Shown: positions 35,924 to 45,738, counted from the first letter of the stretch. The stretch is DNA of 64,000 bases from Candidatus Ozemibacter sibiricus (GCA_003327425.1 QOQW01000006.1:1-64000), one strand, 5' to 3'. Notes: generated by a model not told the origin, from the letters alone. A program made the numbers and translations.

Positions 35924-37452
35924 GGCGGGCGGGGAGCGGCGAACCGGGCGTCGCCCATCAGCAGACCGATCTCGGCGCGGGTGATGGTGCGGGGATCGGC
36001 GATCCAGCGCAAGGTTCCTTCGAAGATGACGGCGACGCGATCCGACAGGGCCAGCACTTCATCGAGGTCCTCCGAGATGAGCAGAATGCCGCCGCCGGCC
36101 TGCCGCCGCTCGAGCAGCTTCTGGCGGATCAGTTGCGCGGCTCCGATGTCGACACCGTAGGTCGGATGGGCGGCCACCACGATGGGCGGATCCTGCCACA
36201 ACTCCCGCCCGACCAGGAACTTCTGGATGTTGCCCCCGGAAAGACTGCGCGCCAGGGAGTCAGGGCCGGCCGCGGCCACCACGCCATAGGCGTTGATGAT
36301 GGCCCGGGCTTTGTCGCCGATGGGGCCGGGTTGCAGCAAGCCATGCCGGCAGTAGGGCGGCCGGGCGTAATCCTTGAGCACGGCGTTGTCGTGCAGCGTC
36401 ATGGCTCCGACCATGCCGTACCGCAGCCGTTCTTCGGGAATGTGGGCGAGGCCGGCCTGGGCGGCGGCCCGCGGGTCGCCGGGCGGGAGGGCCTGGCCGC
36501 GCACCTTGATCGTGCCCTGGAGGGGCCGGCGCAGACCGGTGATGGCTTCCACCAGTTCTTTCTGGCCGTTGCCGGAAACCCCGGCGATGCCGACGATCTC
36601 GCGGCCATGCACGGTCAGATCGAGCTGGCGCACCGCCGGCCGGCCCCGGTCGTCCATGACGCTCAGGCCGATGACCTCCAGCAGAGGCTCGTGCGGGAAC
36701 AACGGCGGCCGCGGCAGAGCGAAGGCGACCGGCCGCCCGACCATCAGGGCGGCCAAGGCCTCTTTGGTGGTGTCACGGGTGGCGACGGTGCCGGCGTGGC
36801 GACCGCCGCGCAAGATCTGGATGCGGTCGGTGATCCGCATGATCTCGTCGAGCTTGTGGGTGATGAAGATGACGGCCTGGCCTTCGGCGCGCAGGCGATC
36901 GAGGATGGCGAACAGCTCCTTCGCTTCGCCCGGGGTCAGCACCGAGGTGGGTTCGTCGAGGACCAGCAGCCGAGCCCCGCCCAGCAGGGCTTTCACAATC
37001 TCGACGCGTTGCTGCTGCCCGGCCGACAACTCCCAGATGTACGCGTCGGGGTCGACCTGCAGGCCGTACCGTTCGCTGAACTCCCGCAGGCGGGCAGGAA
37101 CGTGGCGGGTGGGAGCGAAGAAGGGGACGTCGGGCAAGGCCAGAGCAAGGTTTTCCGCGACGGTATGGGTGGGAATCAGCATGAAATGCTGATGGACCAT
37201 GCCGATGCCCAGGCGGCGAGCGTCACGCGGCGAGGCGATCCGCACGGGTTGACCATCGAGGAAGATGCCGCCCGCCTCGGGGGGGTACAGGCCGAACAGC
37301 ACGTTCATCAGCGTGCTCTTGCCGGCCCCGTTTTCCCCGAGCAGACCGAGGATCTCGCCGCCGCGCACGGTCAGATCGATGGCGTCGTTGGCGACGAGGC
37401 CGCCGAACTCCTTGCGGATGCCCCGCATCTCGAGCAGACCGAACGGGGGCAT
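35920..37452 (-). CDS. BMP-type ABC importer ATPase with two nucleotide-binding domains
   Basis: Encodes 510 residues in two tandem ATPase halves, as in sugar and nucleoside importers. The first half has a full Walker A (GENGAGKST), signature [11 protein letters not shown] and Walker [12 protein letters not shown]. The second half has the degenerate P-loop [10 protein letters not shown] typical of the class, signature LSGGNIQKF and [13 protein letters not shown]. It sits between the binding protein (47 bases upstream) and the permeases. Confidence 0.93.
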   Translation of the reverse strand: MPPFGLLEMRGIRKEFGGLVANDAIDLTVRGGEILGLLGENGAGKSTLMNVLFGLYPPEAGGIFLDGQPVRIASPRDARRLGIGMVHQHFMLIPTHTVAENLALALPDVPFFAPTRHVPARLREFSERYGLQVDPDAYIWELSAGQQQRVEIVKALLGGARLLVLDEPTSVLTPGEAKELFAILDRLRAEGQAVIFITHKLDEIMRITDRIQILRGGRHAGTVATRDTTKEALAALMVGRPVAFALPRPPLFPHEPLLEVIGLSVMDDRGRPAVRQLDLTVHGREIVGIAGVSGNGQKELVEAITGLRRPLQGTIKVRGQALPPGDPRAAAQAGLAHIPEERLRYGMVGAMTLHDNAVLKDYARPPYCRHGLLQPGPIGDKARAIINAYGVVAAAGPDSLARSLSGGNIQKFLVGRELWQDPPIVVAAHPTYGVDIGAAQLIRQKLLERRQAGGGILLISEDLDEVLALSDRVAVIFEGTLRWIADPRTITRAEIGLLMGDARFAAPRPP

Positions 37453-37499
37453 CTCAGGGTGTCAATGGCCAGCGGATGGCGGGAAGCCAGAACCTGGAT

Positions 37500-38687
37500 C
37501 TACTTGGGAACGCTGCCCACCACATTGTCGACGTACCAGTCGATCGTCCAGAGCTGGTCGTGGGTGGCGCGTTCGCCGGCTTTGATCCGTTCCTGACCGG
37601 TGTTGTCCTTGATCGGCCCGGTGAAGGGGTCGAAGGAGACGGTGGCGTCGGTCATCTGTTCGATGCGTTTCATGACGAGGTCATGGATGTTCGTCTTGCC
37701 CAGGACGGGGTCGGTGTGTTCGATTTTCTTCAGCACCTCGACGAATTTGGGATTGATGGGTTGGCCGGGTTCGGCCCCGATGGCGGCGGCTCCTTCCTTC
37801 ATGAGCCACCAGTGGTCTTTGCCTTCGAACCGTCCTTCGCGAATCGAGGTCACCAGCATTTCATACAGGCCGGTCCAATCGACCAGCTGCCCGGAGACCG
37901 CGGAATTGGGCCCGAACCGGCCCATCGGGCTGTAATGGGAGAAGGTGTAGACCGGCCGCCCCTTGGCGGTGTGCTCCTCCCCGACCTGGATGACCGCCGG
38001 CGAATCTTCGGTGAAGGCCAGGGCGTCGCAGCCTTCGGCGACGAGGGCCTCGGCCGCCTCGCGACACTTGGCCGGATCATACCAGGAGTACAGCCATTTG
38101 ACGTGGACCCGCGCCTGGGGATTCACTTCTCGGACGCCGAGAGCATAGGCATTGATGTGTCGCACCACTTCAGGGATGGGGTGGGCTCCGACGTAGCCGA
38201 CCTTGTGGCTTTTGGTGAGAGCCCCGGCCATCAGCCCGTTCAGGTAGTAGGCCTGGTACAATTCGGCGAAATAGGTGGCAAGATTCTTGGCCTGCTTGTA
38301 CCCCGAGCAATGAGCGAAGATCTTGTCGGGATACCGCTGGGCGGCGGCTACCGTGTCATTCATGTAGCCGAAGCTCGTGGCGAAGACGACGTCGCAGTTC
38401 TCCTCGGTGATGAGACGGTCGATGACCCGGCCGGCATCGGCTTCAGGAACGGATTCGACGTAGGTGGTGGTCAGCCAGGGGAATTTCTTGACCAGGGCCT
38501 GCCGGGCCTGCTCGTGGGCGTTCGTCCAGCCATAGTCGCCGATGGGCCCCACGTAGATCAGGCCTGCCTTGACCGGCTTGCCCTCGGCAGGAGGCCCTTC
38601 CCGCCCCTGGGCCGCCGACAGCCATCCGCCCAGCACGACCAGGATGCCGACCAGCCCGGGCAGGAACCACTTGTACTCGCGCTGCAT
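37500..38687 (-). CDS. BMP/PnrA-family periplasmic binding protein
   Basis: Encodes 395 residues. The signal peptide spans about 1-28 (cleavage near SAAQG) with no lipobox Cys, unlike the lipoprotein relatives of Gram-positives and spirochaetes. The mature part has the BMP-family KAGLIYVGPIGDYGWTNAHEQAR start, then VFATSFGYMND, KVGYVGAHPIPEVVRHINAYALG and GRPVYTFSHYSPMGRFGP. Relatives bind purine nucleosides or autoinducer-like ligands. GGGAGG lies before the ATG at 38687, which fixes the start although the frame is open further upstream. Confidence 0.92.
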   Translation of the reverse strand: MQREYKWFLPGLVGILVVLGGWLSAAQGREGPPAEGKPVKAGLIYVGPIGDYGWTNAHEQARQALVKKFPWLTTTYVESVPEADAGRVIDRLITEENCDVVFATSFGYMNDTVAAAQRYPDKIFAHCSGYKQAKNLATYFAELYQAYYLNGLMAGALTKSHKVGYVGAHPIPEVVRHINAYALGVREVNPQARVHVKWLYSWYDPAKCREAAEALVAEGCDALAFTEDSPAVIQVGEEHTAKGRPVYTFSHYSPMGRFGPNSAVSGQLVDWTGLYEMLVTSIREGRFEGKDHWWLMKEGAAAIGAEPGQPINPKFVEVLKKIEHTDPVLGKTNIHDLVMKRIEQMTDATVSFDPFTGPIKDNTGQERIKAGERATHDQLWTIDWYVDNVVGSVPK

Positions 38688-38721
38688 GAAAGACCTCCCA
38701 ACGATGGTATCTGCTGCTGGC

Positions 38722-38749
38722 ATGGTATCACGCCCACGGGAAATTGCAA
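38722..38749 (-). promoter_or_regulatory. promoter of the BMP-type importer operon
   Basis: TTGCAA (38744-38749) and TACCAT (38722-38727), spacer 16, minus strand. ATGGTATC occurs twice, at 38703 and 38722, as a direct repeat spanning the start region, which could be a regulator site. Confidence 0.55.
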
Positions 38750-39075
38750 GAAACTCCGCGGGCACGGGGCAGGTCAGAGCCTCCGGGCAGCGGCATCAGG
38801 AACGGATGGGCGGCGATCGGTCGGGGCCGGTCGCCATCGAGCGCCGAGGCAGAGAGTCTCCGGGGCTGGCAGGGTGTCGGAACCCTCGGCCTGGGTGAGG
38901 CCATCCCCAACCGGTTCTGGCCTGCACCAGCAGAACCAGGGCGAAGTCGCTCATCAGGCCCGCAGACCTGGTCGCGAGCGAGGTGTCACTCAGAGCCGTG
39001 GCGCGGGCCGGGAGAGGCTTGTTCACAGAGGGGGCTCCCGCGGTCTCCGCTCGCCGATCGATGGCGCGTGGGCTC
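38750..39075. other. gap without recognisable gene
   Basis: GC-rich sequence between the BMP promoter and the cytochrome stop codon. Short open frames have no ribosome-binding site and no family resemblance. No T-run terminator was seen. Confidence 0.5.
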
Positions 39076-40617
39076 TCAGCGAGCGGGAGTCGGCAACAAC
39101 CCCTTCATGCGGAACACATCATGCATCCGGCTCAGGTTCTCGTTCAGTTCCCACCAACCGTTCTTGAAGGCGGCATAGTCGGGTGCGCCGGTCATGGCCG
39201 AGGCATAGCGGATTGAGTTGCCATAGAAGAGCCATTGCCGCACCCACATCTTCTCGAGGGTCTCGTCGAAGGGGTTGGTTTTGTCCTCGAAGCCTTTTTC
39301 CCAGGTGGACAGCACCAGCCGGGTGGCGGTCAGGGTCATGGCATCGGTTTCTTTCAGGGTCTGATCGAATTTGGCGAAGTGTCCTTCGATGACCCCTGCC
39401 GAGTGGCAAGCGCCGCAGACTTCGGTCATGGCTCGCTTGCGATCGTTCTGCTGACCCGGGGTCAAAAGAAATTCGGTGGCAGGTTCGCCGGAGAAGGTGG
39501 TGGGCAGGGGCAGGCCATCCTTGTTGCGGATGCTGGTGGTATCGCCCGATGTCGGCTGGGGGTGGGTATACGGCAGTCCGAAGATGCGCACCCAGAGCCG
39601 GGCGCCGAAATCATGGGTGCGTTCGGCGATGATGGTGTTGGCGCCGTGTGTGATCAGGCTGTTGTGGCAGGTCGCGCAGGTCGGAGCGGTGAAGTGCTTC
39701 CCCACCTGCCAGGGAACGGCGGTGAAGTCCCAGTTCTTCTCCAGGGAATTGTAGATATTGCCGTGCTTGCTTTCTTTGTAGACATTGTAGGCAGGCACGT
39801 CCGGTTCGAGGTGGCACTGCCCGCAGGTCGATGGTTTGCGCGCCACTTCGATCGAGAAGGCGTGGCGCGGGTGGCAGGAGGTGCAGGCCCCCAGACTGCC
39901 GTCGGGGTTGCGCCGGCCGACGCCCTGATTTGGCCACCCCTCGAGCTGCGGAATTTCGGCATCGCCAAGATTGCTGGTCACCGTACGAGTTCCCGAGGCG
40001 ACCACGAGGGTGCCGTGGCAGCCGAGACAGGCTTCGTGGCGGGTAGAAGCCGTAGAGGGGTGCGCGTGCAGCGCGCCATTGTCGAAGCGGCGCTGGCCGA
40101 TGGAAGCCTCAACCAGGGTGTGGTAGAGGGGATTATCCATCAGATTGCCGAGGGCGTGGGCTTTTTTGCTGCCACGGTATTGACTGACTTCGGCGGGGTG
40201 GCAGACCTGGCAGTCGTTGGGGCTGACCACGGTATGGATCTTTCGACCGAAATGATCGAACGCATCGGGATGTTGCTCAGCATTCAGACCGTGACACTCG
40301 AAGCAGCCGACGGCGTGGCGGGACAGCGCCTCAGGAAGCTGGGTCGCGGAAATGCGCTTCTCGAGGGCCGATTTCTGCATGGCGTCGGCGGGGGCGATGC
40401 CGGCATGCCGACTGGATTCCCAATCCTGGACGAGGCCGGGGGTCAAGGTGCGGTGGCAGGTCAGACAGGATCTGGTGGCGCCGCTGATCCTGGGGGTGGC
40501 GGTGGCGGCAAGTCTGGGGTCAGGGGTGACTCCAGGGGGAGAGGCCAGATTGGCTGCGAAAACCGTCCAAGGCAGAAGCATCAAAAGGGCCAAAGGAAAG
40601 AGGCATGGGCGACGCAT
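39076..40617 (-). CDS. octahaem c-type cytochrome, hydroxylamine-oxidoreductase-like
   Basis: Encodes 513 residues. A signal peptide covers about 1-22. Eight CxxCH haem-binding motifs are present in order: CLTCH, CFECH, CQVCH, CLGCH, CTSCH, CGQCH, CATCH, CGACH. No CxxCK motif of the nitrite-reductase type is seen. The number of haems, the size and the conserved end after the eighth haem (WLFYGNSIRY, then GAPDYAAFKNGWWEL) match the HAO family, which oxidises hydroxylamine or hydrazine or, in the reverse direction, reduces nitrite. Whether the catalytic cross-linking Tyr is present cannot be decided by eye; several Tyr occur in the right region. An extended -10 promoter lies at 40652-40660. Electron-transfer partners other than the small membrane protein upstream are not in the window. 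Confidence 0.9.
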   Translation of the reverse strand: MRRPCLFPLALLMLLPWTVFAANLASPPGVTPDPRLAATATPRISGATRSCLTCHRTLTPGLVQDWESSRHAGIAPADAMQKSALEKRISATQLPEALSRHAVGCFECHGLNAEQHPDAFDHFGRKIHTVVSPNDCQVCHPAEVSQYRGSKKAHALGNLMDNPLYHTLVEASIGQRRFDNGALHAHPSTASTRHEACLGCHGTLVVASGTRTVTSNLGDAEIPQLEGWPNQGVGRRNPDGSLGACTSCHPRHAFSIEVARKPSTCGQCHLEPDVPAYNVYKESKHGNIYNSLEKNWDFTAVPWQVGKHFTAPTCATCHNSLITHGANTIIAERTHDFGARLWVRIFGLPYTHPQPTSGDTTSIRNKDGLPLPTTFSGEPATEFLLTPGQQNDRKRAMTEVCGACHSAGVIEGHFAKFDQTLKETDAMTLTATRLVLSTWEKGFEDKTNPFDETLEKMWVRQWLFYGNSIRYASAMTGAPDYAAFKNGWWELNENLSRMHDVFRMKGLLPTPAR

Positions 40618-40651
40618 CGGATTTCACCCCCAGGGTTTAGGTGTTGTCGGC

Positions 40652-40660
40652 AACATACCA
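40652..40660 (-). promoter_or_regulatory. extended -10 promoter of the octahaem cytochrome gene
   Basis: TGG-TATGTT on the minus strand, about 35 bases before the ATG. The -10 overlaps an inverted repeat TGTTG-TCGG-CAACA (40642-40655), which could be an operator or leader hairpin. GGGGGTG precedes the ATG. Confidence 0.5.
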
Positions 40661-40738
40661 GTAATCTGGCCGCCGTGCAGAGCCGCCAGCGTTTGGACCA
40701 CGGCGTTCCGGGCGGCTCGACCGGGCCGGCGCAGTCAT

Positions 40739-41056
40739 TCAAAAGGGATCGTCATCCTCCTGGCGAGAGGGGGATTCGTCGGAAACGCACTGGCTCGTGA
40801 CCTGGAAAAGGGCGCGAACAAAAGCCGCCAATCCGTAGTACATCACGAGGAGCTTGAGGAAATCGACGGGGCCTGGCAGCGGGGGGCTGGCTTTGCCGAG
40901 ATGATCGAGGACCAGATAGCCGGTCAACAAACCAGCCACCAGGACGAGAAACATGAGGTGGTGCCAGACCGAGCGCCAGGAGCCGGCCAGTTGAAAGATG
41001 GCGAACAACAGCAAAAGCCCCAGCAGCCCTGGCAGGAGGTCCATCATGTGGTTCAT
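40739..41056 (-). CDS. small three-helix membrane protein, function unknown
   Basis: Encodes about 105 residues with three hydrophobic helices: about 7-23, 30-53 and 66-86. The C-terminus is acidic (EDDDPF). It is not a recognised family. The start is uncertain: the ATG at 41056 lacks a ribosome-binding site, and the frame is open upstream to a GTG at 41137. It lies 121 bases upstream of the octahaem cytochrome on the same strand and could be its membrane partner, but the cytochrome has its own promoter. Confidence 0.5.
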   Translation of the reverse strand: MNHMMDLLPGLLGLLLLFAIFQLAGSWRSVWHHLMFLVLVAGLLTGYLVLDHLGKASPPLPGPVDFLKLLVMYYGLAAFVRALFQVTSQCVSDESPSRQEDDDPF

Positions 41057-41178
41057 GCGAATGGTTGTCGGGCGGTAGAGATGAGAATGGGGCGGGCGGA
41101 AGGGGTTGGCGGTTCGGCCTCGGCAAGGGAACGCCACGAGATGTCGAGCCGCCTTCTCAGGAAAGAATTAGGAACCAC

Positions 41179-41194
41179 CGAGGCGCCTGCCTCG
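41179..41194 (-). terminator. weak hairpin after the metallopeptidase gene
   Basis: CGAGGC-GCCT-GCCTCG, six pairs, about 40 bases after the stop codon on the minus strand. The following sequence GTGGTTCCTAATTCTTTC has only a scattered T content. Confidence 0.3.
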
Positions 41195-41231
41195 CCAGCG
41201 AACATCATGGGGTATGGTCTGCTCGAGTGGC

Positions 41232-44200
41232 TCAGGGCAGGAGGATCATCTCGCTGCCCGGCAGCAGAGCTTCACCATCGACCGCGACGGTGACGGGATA
41301 ACCGCTCTGGGTGGTGCCGTCGAGGAACCATTCGACGGCCACGGAATCCCAGGGTTGGAGGATCTGCGGCCGGGGTGCTTTGGCGATCGTGGTGTCAGGG
41401 GCCCCATAGAGGGTGAAGCTGACCTCGGTAGCCTGAGGCGCGATCAGAGTGGCGACCGCCGAGATGGTCCAGCCGCCGGCGCGAGGTTCGGCCTTGACCT
41501 GGGTGAGGCCGACCCGCGGCGCGAGGGCATCGTCCTCGGTCTTGGCCAGCACCTGGGCGCACTGGGCGAGGCGGGCGTCGAGCGTGGCGACGGCGCGATC
41601 GAGGCGCGCAGGGAGGTCGGCGGCGGGCAGGGTGCCGGCGGCGGCGGGCAGCAGGGCCGCCAGCACGTCGGCGCGGGCCAGATCCGCCGCGATGGCCTGA
41701 TCGGTCATGCCAGCGAGATCGCCTTCGCGAGAGGTGCCGGCGAGGGCGGCCTCGCAGGTCAGGGTCCACAGACGGTCGGTAGGTTCGTAGGCTTCTTCGA
41801 ACGCGACCAGCTCCTCGGCCACCGCGGCGAGGGCGGCGGTGTCGTGGGCGGCGAAGGCCTGCCGGGCCCGGTTGGCGAGGGTGTGGTAGTCGGCTTTGAG
41901 CGTGCCCAGAGTGCGCAGGGTCGCCCCGAACTGCGCGGCTTTCACCGGGAGGCGGGGGAGATCGCTGGCCTTGGTCTGGGGGAGGGGCTGATCGGGATGG
42001 AAGGCGAGGTGCAGGCCTTTCTCGAGCTGGCCACGGGTGCGGCAGAATTCGATCAGGCTGCTGGTCATGCCATGGACCAGAGCGCCGCCAGAGAACGTAG
42101 CCGAGATGATGCCGACGACCTTGCTGATGTTGGTCGGGTCGATGAGACTGGCGTAGCCGGCGATCTGGGCGACCGCCTTGGCGATCTTGGCAGCCTCGAC
42201 CTCTTTGAGGGTGAAGGCATGCTTCTTGGCGAGGTCGGCCGCCCACTCCTCGAACAACGAGGTGGCCGTCTGGGGGTCTTCGTCATCGAGGACGGCCCGG
42301 CGGGCGGCTTCGGTGGTGCCGGTGAAGTCGCCTTTGACGGCGGTGGTCACGGCGGTATCGAGGAAGCTCTGGGTCTTGGCCACATAGCCGACCTTGGGCA
42401 GACTGACGAAGGCATACTTGGCCACCGTCTTGGCGGCCCAGGGCTTCATCCAGGAGGTTTCTTCGGTGACGGGGGCTTGCAGCAAGCGGGCGGCCACCGA
42501 GCCGCCGAGCTGGACGACGATGGGGACGATGGTGGAATAGGGGGGCTTGAGCTTGACCGCGATCAGGTTGGTGACGCGGGTGATGATGCCGATCGATTTG
42601 CCGATGATCAGCTTGACCACCTTCTGGGTGAGGGTGCCGACGATAGGTACGTTGGCCAGGCCGTTGGAGATCTGCAGCAAGGTGGACCGGCCGGTCAGCA
42701 CCAGCTTGACCGCCTCGTGGAGGGTGTAGCCGAAGTCCTCGGCCATCAGCAGGTTGTTGTTGTAGAGACGCTCGACGAGGTCTTCGAAGATGGTCAGGCG
42801 TTTGAGGGCTTCCTTCACCGGACTGGCCGGCTCGCCGCCAGCCCGCAGCGTGTCGATCCAGGACTGGGCGGCGGTCTCATCGTAATCGACGATGCCCAGG
42901 CCCTCGGGGAAGGGGATGTTGGGCAGGTTCAGGCTGAGCTGCAGGATCTTGTACATCTGCAGGATCTGCCCTTCGAGAAATTGCGGGTCGATCTTGAGGT
43001 GGGTCAGGGCGTTGATCAGTTCCTGTTTCTTGTTGCACAGGTAGAGGATGTTGGTGTGCGAGGTATCGGTCTCGTCGCCACGAGTGGCGGGAGGGGCGGC
43101 CGCGGTCTGATCGTCGGCGGTCTGGCGGTCGGCTGAGAGGCCGTTCAGCAGGGGGGCGAGCGCCTCCTCGACGGCGGGGTCTGTCGCTTCCCCGTGCCCG
43201 GCGGCGAAGGTGCGACGCTCGGCGAGCAGGCGCAGCAGCGGTTCATAGCCGGGTTTGGCGCCAGCGGCCGCCAGGATGCGGGCGTTGGCCACGGCCTCAG
43301 GGGTGCGGGCCGGGTCGAGCAGATCGGCAGCCGCGCGGGTGATCTCTTCGATCTGCCGGGTGGTTCCCTGGTAGAGTTCGTCGAGACCGGGCTGGCCGTC
43401 CTTCATCAGGGGTTCGAGCGTGGCGAGCAGCTGCTGGCCACGCTCGAGCCCAGCCAGGTAGCCGCGCATCGTGGGTTGGGGGTTGAGGGTGAACTTCACG
43501 TCGTATTCGAGAGGTTTCTTGGTGGTGTTGCCCACCAGGAGCGACACGGCGTTCAGTTCGGCGCCCAGGCCGGCGATCGTTTTGGTGGCCTTCCAGTCCT
43601 TGTCAAGGGGCAGATCGTAGACCTTGGTCTGGCAGGATTCGACGACCAGGCGCACGACCGGGGCTTCCTTGGGCCCGAAGATCACGCCCTTCTTGGCGGC
43701 CACGTCGATCTGCACCTTCCCTTCGAGGGGCATCAGGTTCGGGTCTTTGGGCGTGATGGTGATCTGGCCGTGGTCGGTGCTGACGTATTCAGGGTTGAAG
43801 AGGGAGAAGTTGACCTTGGTGATGCCTTTGTCGAGCACGGGCCCGAATTTGAAGACGGGATAGTTGCCCCCGCACCTGGTCAGCAGCGTCTTGCCGGGTT
43901 CGAGTTCGCGGGTGTCGGGCGGCCACAGCTCTTTGGGCGGAAGAACGCCGTCGTTGACGTTCCACAGCACGAAGCCGGGGCCGGGCAGATTGACGCAGAT
44001 GATGTCGGCGACCGTGGGGAACGGCGGGCTCCAGAAGGGGTAGGATTCGACCCGGTAGTAGTCGGTGGCCCAGGGCTGGACGGTGTCTTTGAACGCCTGC
44101 GGTCCTGACCGCGGATCGACGGTGCGGTGCATGACCTTCACCGGCAGGGTTTCATCGTAGTGCCATTTGCCGCCCCCATTGTAGGGGTCGTTCAGGTAAT

Positions 44201-45206
44201 TGGCCACCGACCAGTCGCTCCAGACCTTTTCGAAGGTGGTCTGGTAGCCGCCCTTGGCCAGCGCCTCATCGATGCTCTCGATGCCCTGCTTGGGGTTGCT
44301 GGAGACCAGCAACGACATGGGAGTCGTGGTGCCCGGGTATTTCTGGTACAGGTAGTAGAAGAACAGGTAGACGGCGCCGTAATCGGTGATCGAGTTCTTC
44401 CAATCGGCGATCGTGTGGTCAGGGGCGCGGGTGAAGGCCATGATCTGATTGGGGTGGCCGAATCCGCAGACCTTGAACGCATACTGGGACTGCCCTTCAT
44501 TGATCCATTTGGTCTCGCGCGGATCTTGGTTGAAATGGATCAGGTGCTGGAACTCATGGGCGACGACACCCATGTAGAATTTGTCTTTGGGATCGGAAGG
44601 ATAGAGATCGAGGTAGATCATTTCCCGCTCGTTGCTCTGCGGGAAGTCTTTCACCGAATACTCGTTGAGCGGGAAGAAATACCCGCCGACGTAGCCTTTG
44701 CCGGGTTCCCAGCCGTCTTTGATGTCCAGCATCAGCAGGGTGATGCGGTTGTCGCCATCGATGCCGGGTTTGGGCTCGCTGCCGAAGCATCGGGTATCGG
44801 TCGGATAGATGTTGGTGTCGAATTGGGCCACGATGCTGTCGAGGGTCGGTCCGTCGACCTTCTGGCCCTTTTCGACGTAGAGGTAGCAGTGCTTGCCGAT
44901 CCGTTCGAGCACGGCGGTGACGCGCTCGAACTGCTTGGTGGCGATGTTCATCGCCCAGAAGGTCTCTTCGCCGCCGATCGGAACGCCCTCGCGGGGGGTG
45001 CGCCGGGTGATTCGCCGGAAGCGGGTGGCGGCGGCGCGGGCCATATCGTCGAAGAGGGGGGTGGCGTCGACCCAGGTCGGACGGTCAGGATCGAGGGGTG
45101 TCGCCTCGTCGAGACGCAATTGCTGCCAATCGGGGGCTGGCAGGTCGCTGGCGAAGGCGGTACAAGCCAACAACACGAACAGGAGAGACCAACAACAACG
45201 TTTCAT
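41232..45206 (-). CDS. very large secreted zinc metallopeptidase (HExxH, M30/M6-like) with long helical C-terminus
   Basis: Encodes 1324 residues. A signal peptide covers about 1-20 (TAFAS). The catalytic motif HEFQH is at 217-221, followed by WINEGQSQYA with Glu237 as probable third zinc ligand, and GGYFFPLNEY before it; this resembles hyicolysin-type (M30) peptidases. A beta-rich region covers about 370-570. Residues about 600-1200 are mostly helical, including a stretch rich in hydrophobic and Gly residues (about 770-860) that might associate with membranes. The last 130 residues are beta-rich, closing with SEMILLP. GGAGG lies before the ATG at 45206. A good promoter is at 45279-45307. The C-terminal 900 residues match nothing I know. 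Confidence 0.82.
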   Translation of the reverse strand: MKRCCWSLLFVLLACTAFASDLPAPDWQQLRLDEATPLDPDRPTWVDATPLFDDMARAAATRFRRITRRTPREGVPIGGEETFWAMNIATKQFERVTAVLERIGKHCYLYVEKGQKVDGPTLDSIVAQFDTNIYPTDTRCFGSEPKPGIDGDNRITLLMLDIKDGWEPGKGYVGGYFFPLNEYSVKDFPQSNEREMIYLDLYPSDPKDKFYMGVVAHEFQHLIHFNQDPRETKWINEGQSQYAFKVCGFGHPNQIMAFTRAPDHTIADWKNSITDYGAVYLFFYYLYQKYPGTTTPMSLLVSSNPKQGIESIDEALAKGGYQTTFEKVWSDWSVANYLNDPYNGGGKWHYDETLPVKVMHRTVDPRSGPQAFKDTVQPWATDYYRVESYPFWSPPFPTVADIICVNLPGPGFVLWNVNDGVLPPKELWPPDTRELEPGKTLLTRCGGNYPVFKFGPVLDKGITKVNFSLFNPEYVSTDHGQITITPKDPNLMPLEGKVQIDVAAKKGVIFGPKEAPVVRLVVESCQTKVYDLPLDKDWKATKTIAGLGAELNAVSLLVGNTTKKPLEYDVKFTLNPQPTMRGYLAGLERGQQLLATLEPLMKDGQPGLDELYQGTTRQIEEITRAAADLLDPARTPEAVANARILAAAGAKPGYEPLLRLLAERRTFAAGHGEATDPAVEEALAPLLNGLSADRQTADDQTAAAPPATRGDETDTSHTNILYLCNKKQELINALTHLKIDPQFLEGQILQMYKILQLSLNLPNIPFPEGLGIVDYDETAAQSWIDTLRAGGEPASPVKEALKRLTIFEDLVERLYNNNLLMAEDFGYTLHEAVKLVLTGRSTLLQISNGLANVPIVGTLTQKVVKLIIGKSIGIITRVTNLIAVKLKPPYSTIVPIVVQLGGSVAARLLQAPVTEETSWMKPWAAKTVAKYAFVSLPKVGYVAKTQSFLDTAVTTAVKGDFTGTTEAARRAVLDDEDPQTATSLFEEWAADLAKKHAFTLKEVEAAKIAKAVAQIAGYASLIDPTNISKVVGIISATFSGGALVHGMTSSLIEFCRTRGQLEKGLHLAFHPDQPLPQTKASDLPRLPVKAAQFGATLRTLGTLKADYHTLANRARQAFAAHDTAALAAVAEELVAFEEAYEPTDRLWTLTCEAALAGTSREGDLAGMTDQAIAADLARADVLAALLPAAAGTLPAADLPARLDRAVATLDARLAQCAQVLAKTEDDALAPRVGLTQVKAEPRAGGWTISAVATLIAPQATEVSFTLYGAPDTTIAKAPRPQILQPWDSVAVEWFLDGTTQSGYPVTVAVDGEALLPGSEMILLP

Positions 45207-45278
45207 TCTACCCTCCACGCGACATACTCGAACGCCGTACTCGGACCACGTTGGGATTGTTGGGGGGACAGTGTTTCT

Positions 45279-45307
45279 ATTCTACCGACCTGTAGCTTCA
45301 GTGACAA
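45279..45307 (-). promoter_or_regulatory. promoter of the metallopeptidase gene
   Basis: TTGTCA (45302-45307) and TAGAAT (45279-45284), spacer 17, minus strand. The leader is about 65 bases. Confidence 0.68.
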
Positions 45308-45335
45308 GAAGGAGAGGTGGATTTCCTGAGGGGGA

Positions 45336-45354
45336 GCAACATAAATCATGTTGC
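45336..45354. repeat. perfect inverted repeat upstream of the metallopeptidase promoter
   Basis: GCAACAT-AAATC-ATGTTGC, seven pairs around a 5-base centre, 28 bases upstream of the -35. Its AT content and position suggest a regulator-binding site rather than a terminator. Confidence 0.45.
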
Positions 45355-45738
45355 GAGCCATGGGTGGAATGGCGCGAAGATCGGTGAAGATCGGCCTGGC
45401 TGGCGGATGGACAAGACCCGAAGGCCGGCCGGTGAGATGTTCCAGGGGTGGCCCATGCTTTCAGCCCGGCGATGGATGGAAAAACGGGGGGAAAGGGGGA
45501 AGGACGTGGTCGGGATCAAGGAATTGCTGCCAGTTCTGGCAGGGCACCCAGGGACGGAGATGCATCACCTGGGTTCGGGGCGCCGGGTGGAAGCCAAAGG
45601 TCCCTGGGAGCCATGATCCCGCCCCTCGACAGCGTTGCGGGTTGGGGGCCGATCGGACCGCGTCCGACAGCCCTTTGGCAGGCAAGGGTCGACCGCCAAA
45701 GGTTCGTCTGAGCGTATGCCCCGGCAGGCTCGAGATCC
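45355..45738. other. gap without recognisable gene
   Basis: A GC-rich stretch. Long open frames cross it on both strands but have atypical composition (many Gly, Arg, Trp), no ribosome-binding sites and no domain. No known RNA fold recognised. Confidence 0.5.

Noticed and set aside
41214-43136. 640-codon Gly/Asp-rich frame opposite the metallopeptidase
   Set aside because: The composition looks like a repeat protein, but it mirrors the helical part of the real gene and lacks a ribosome-binding site.
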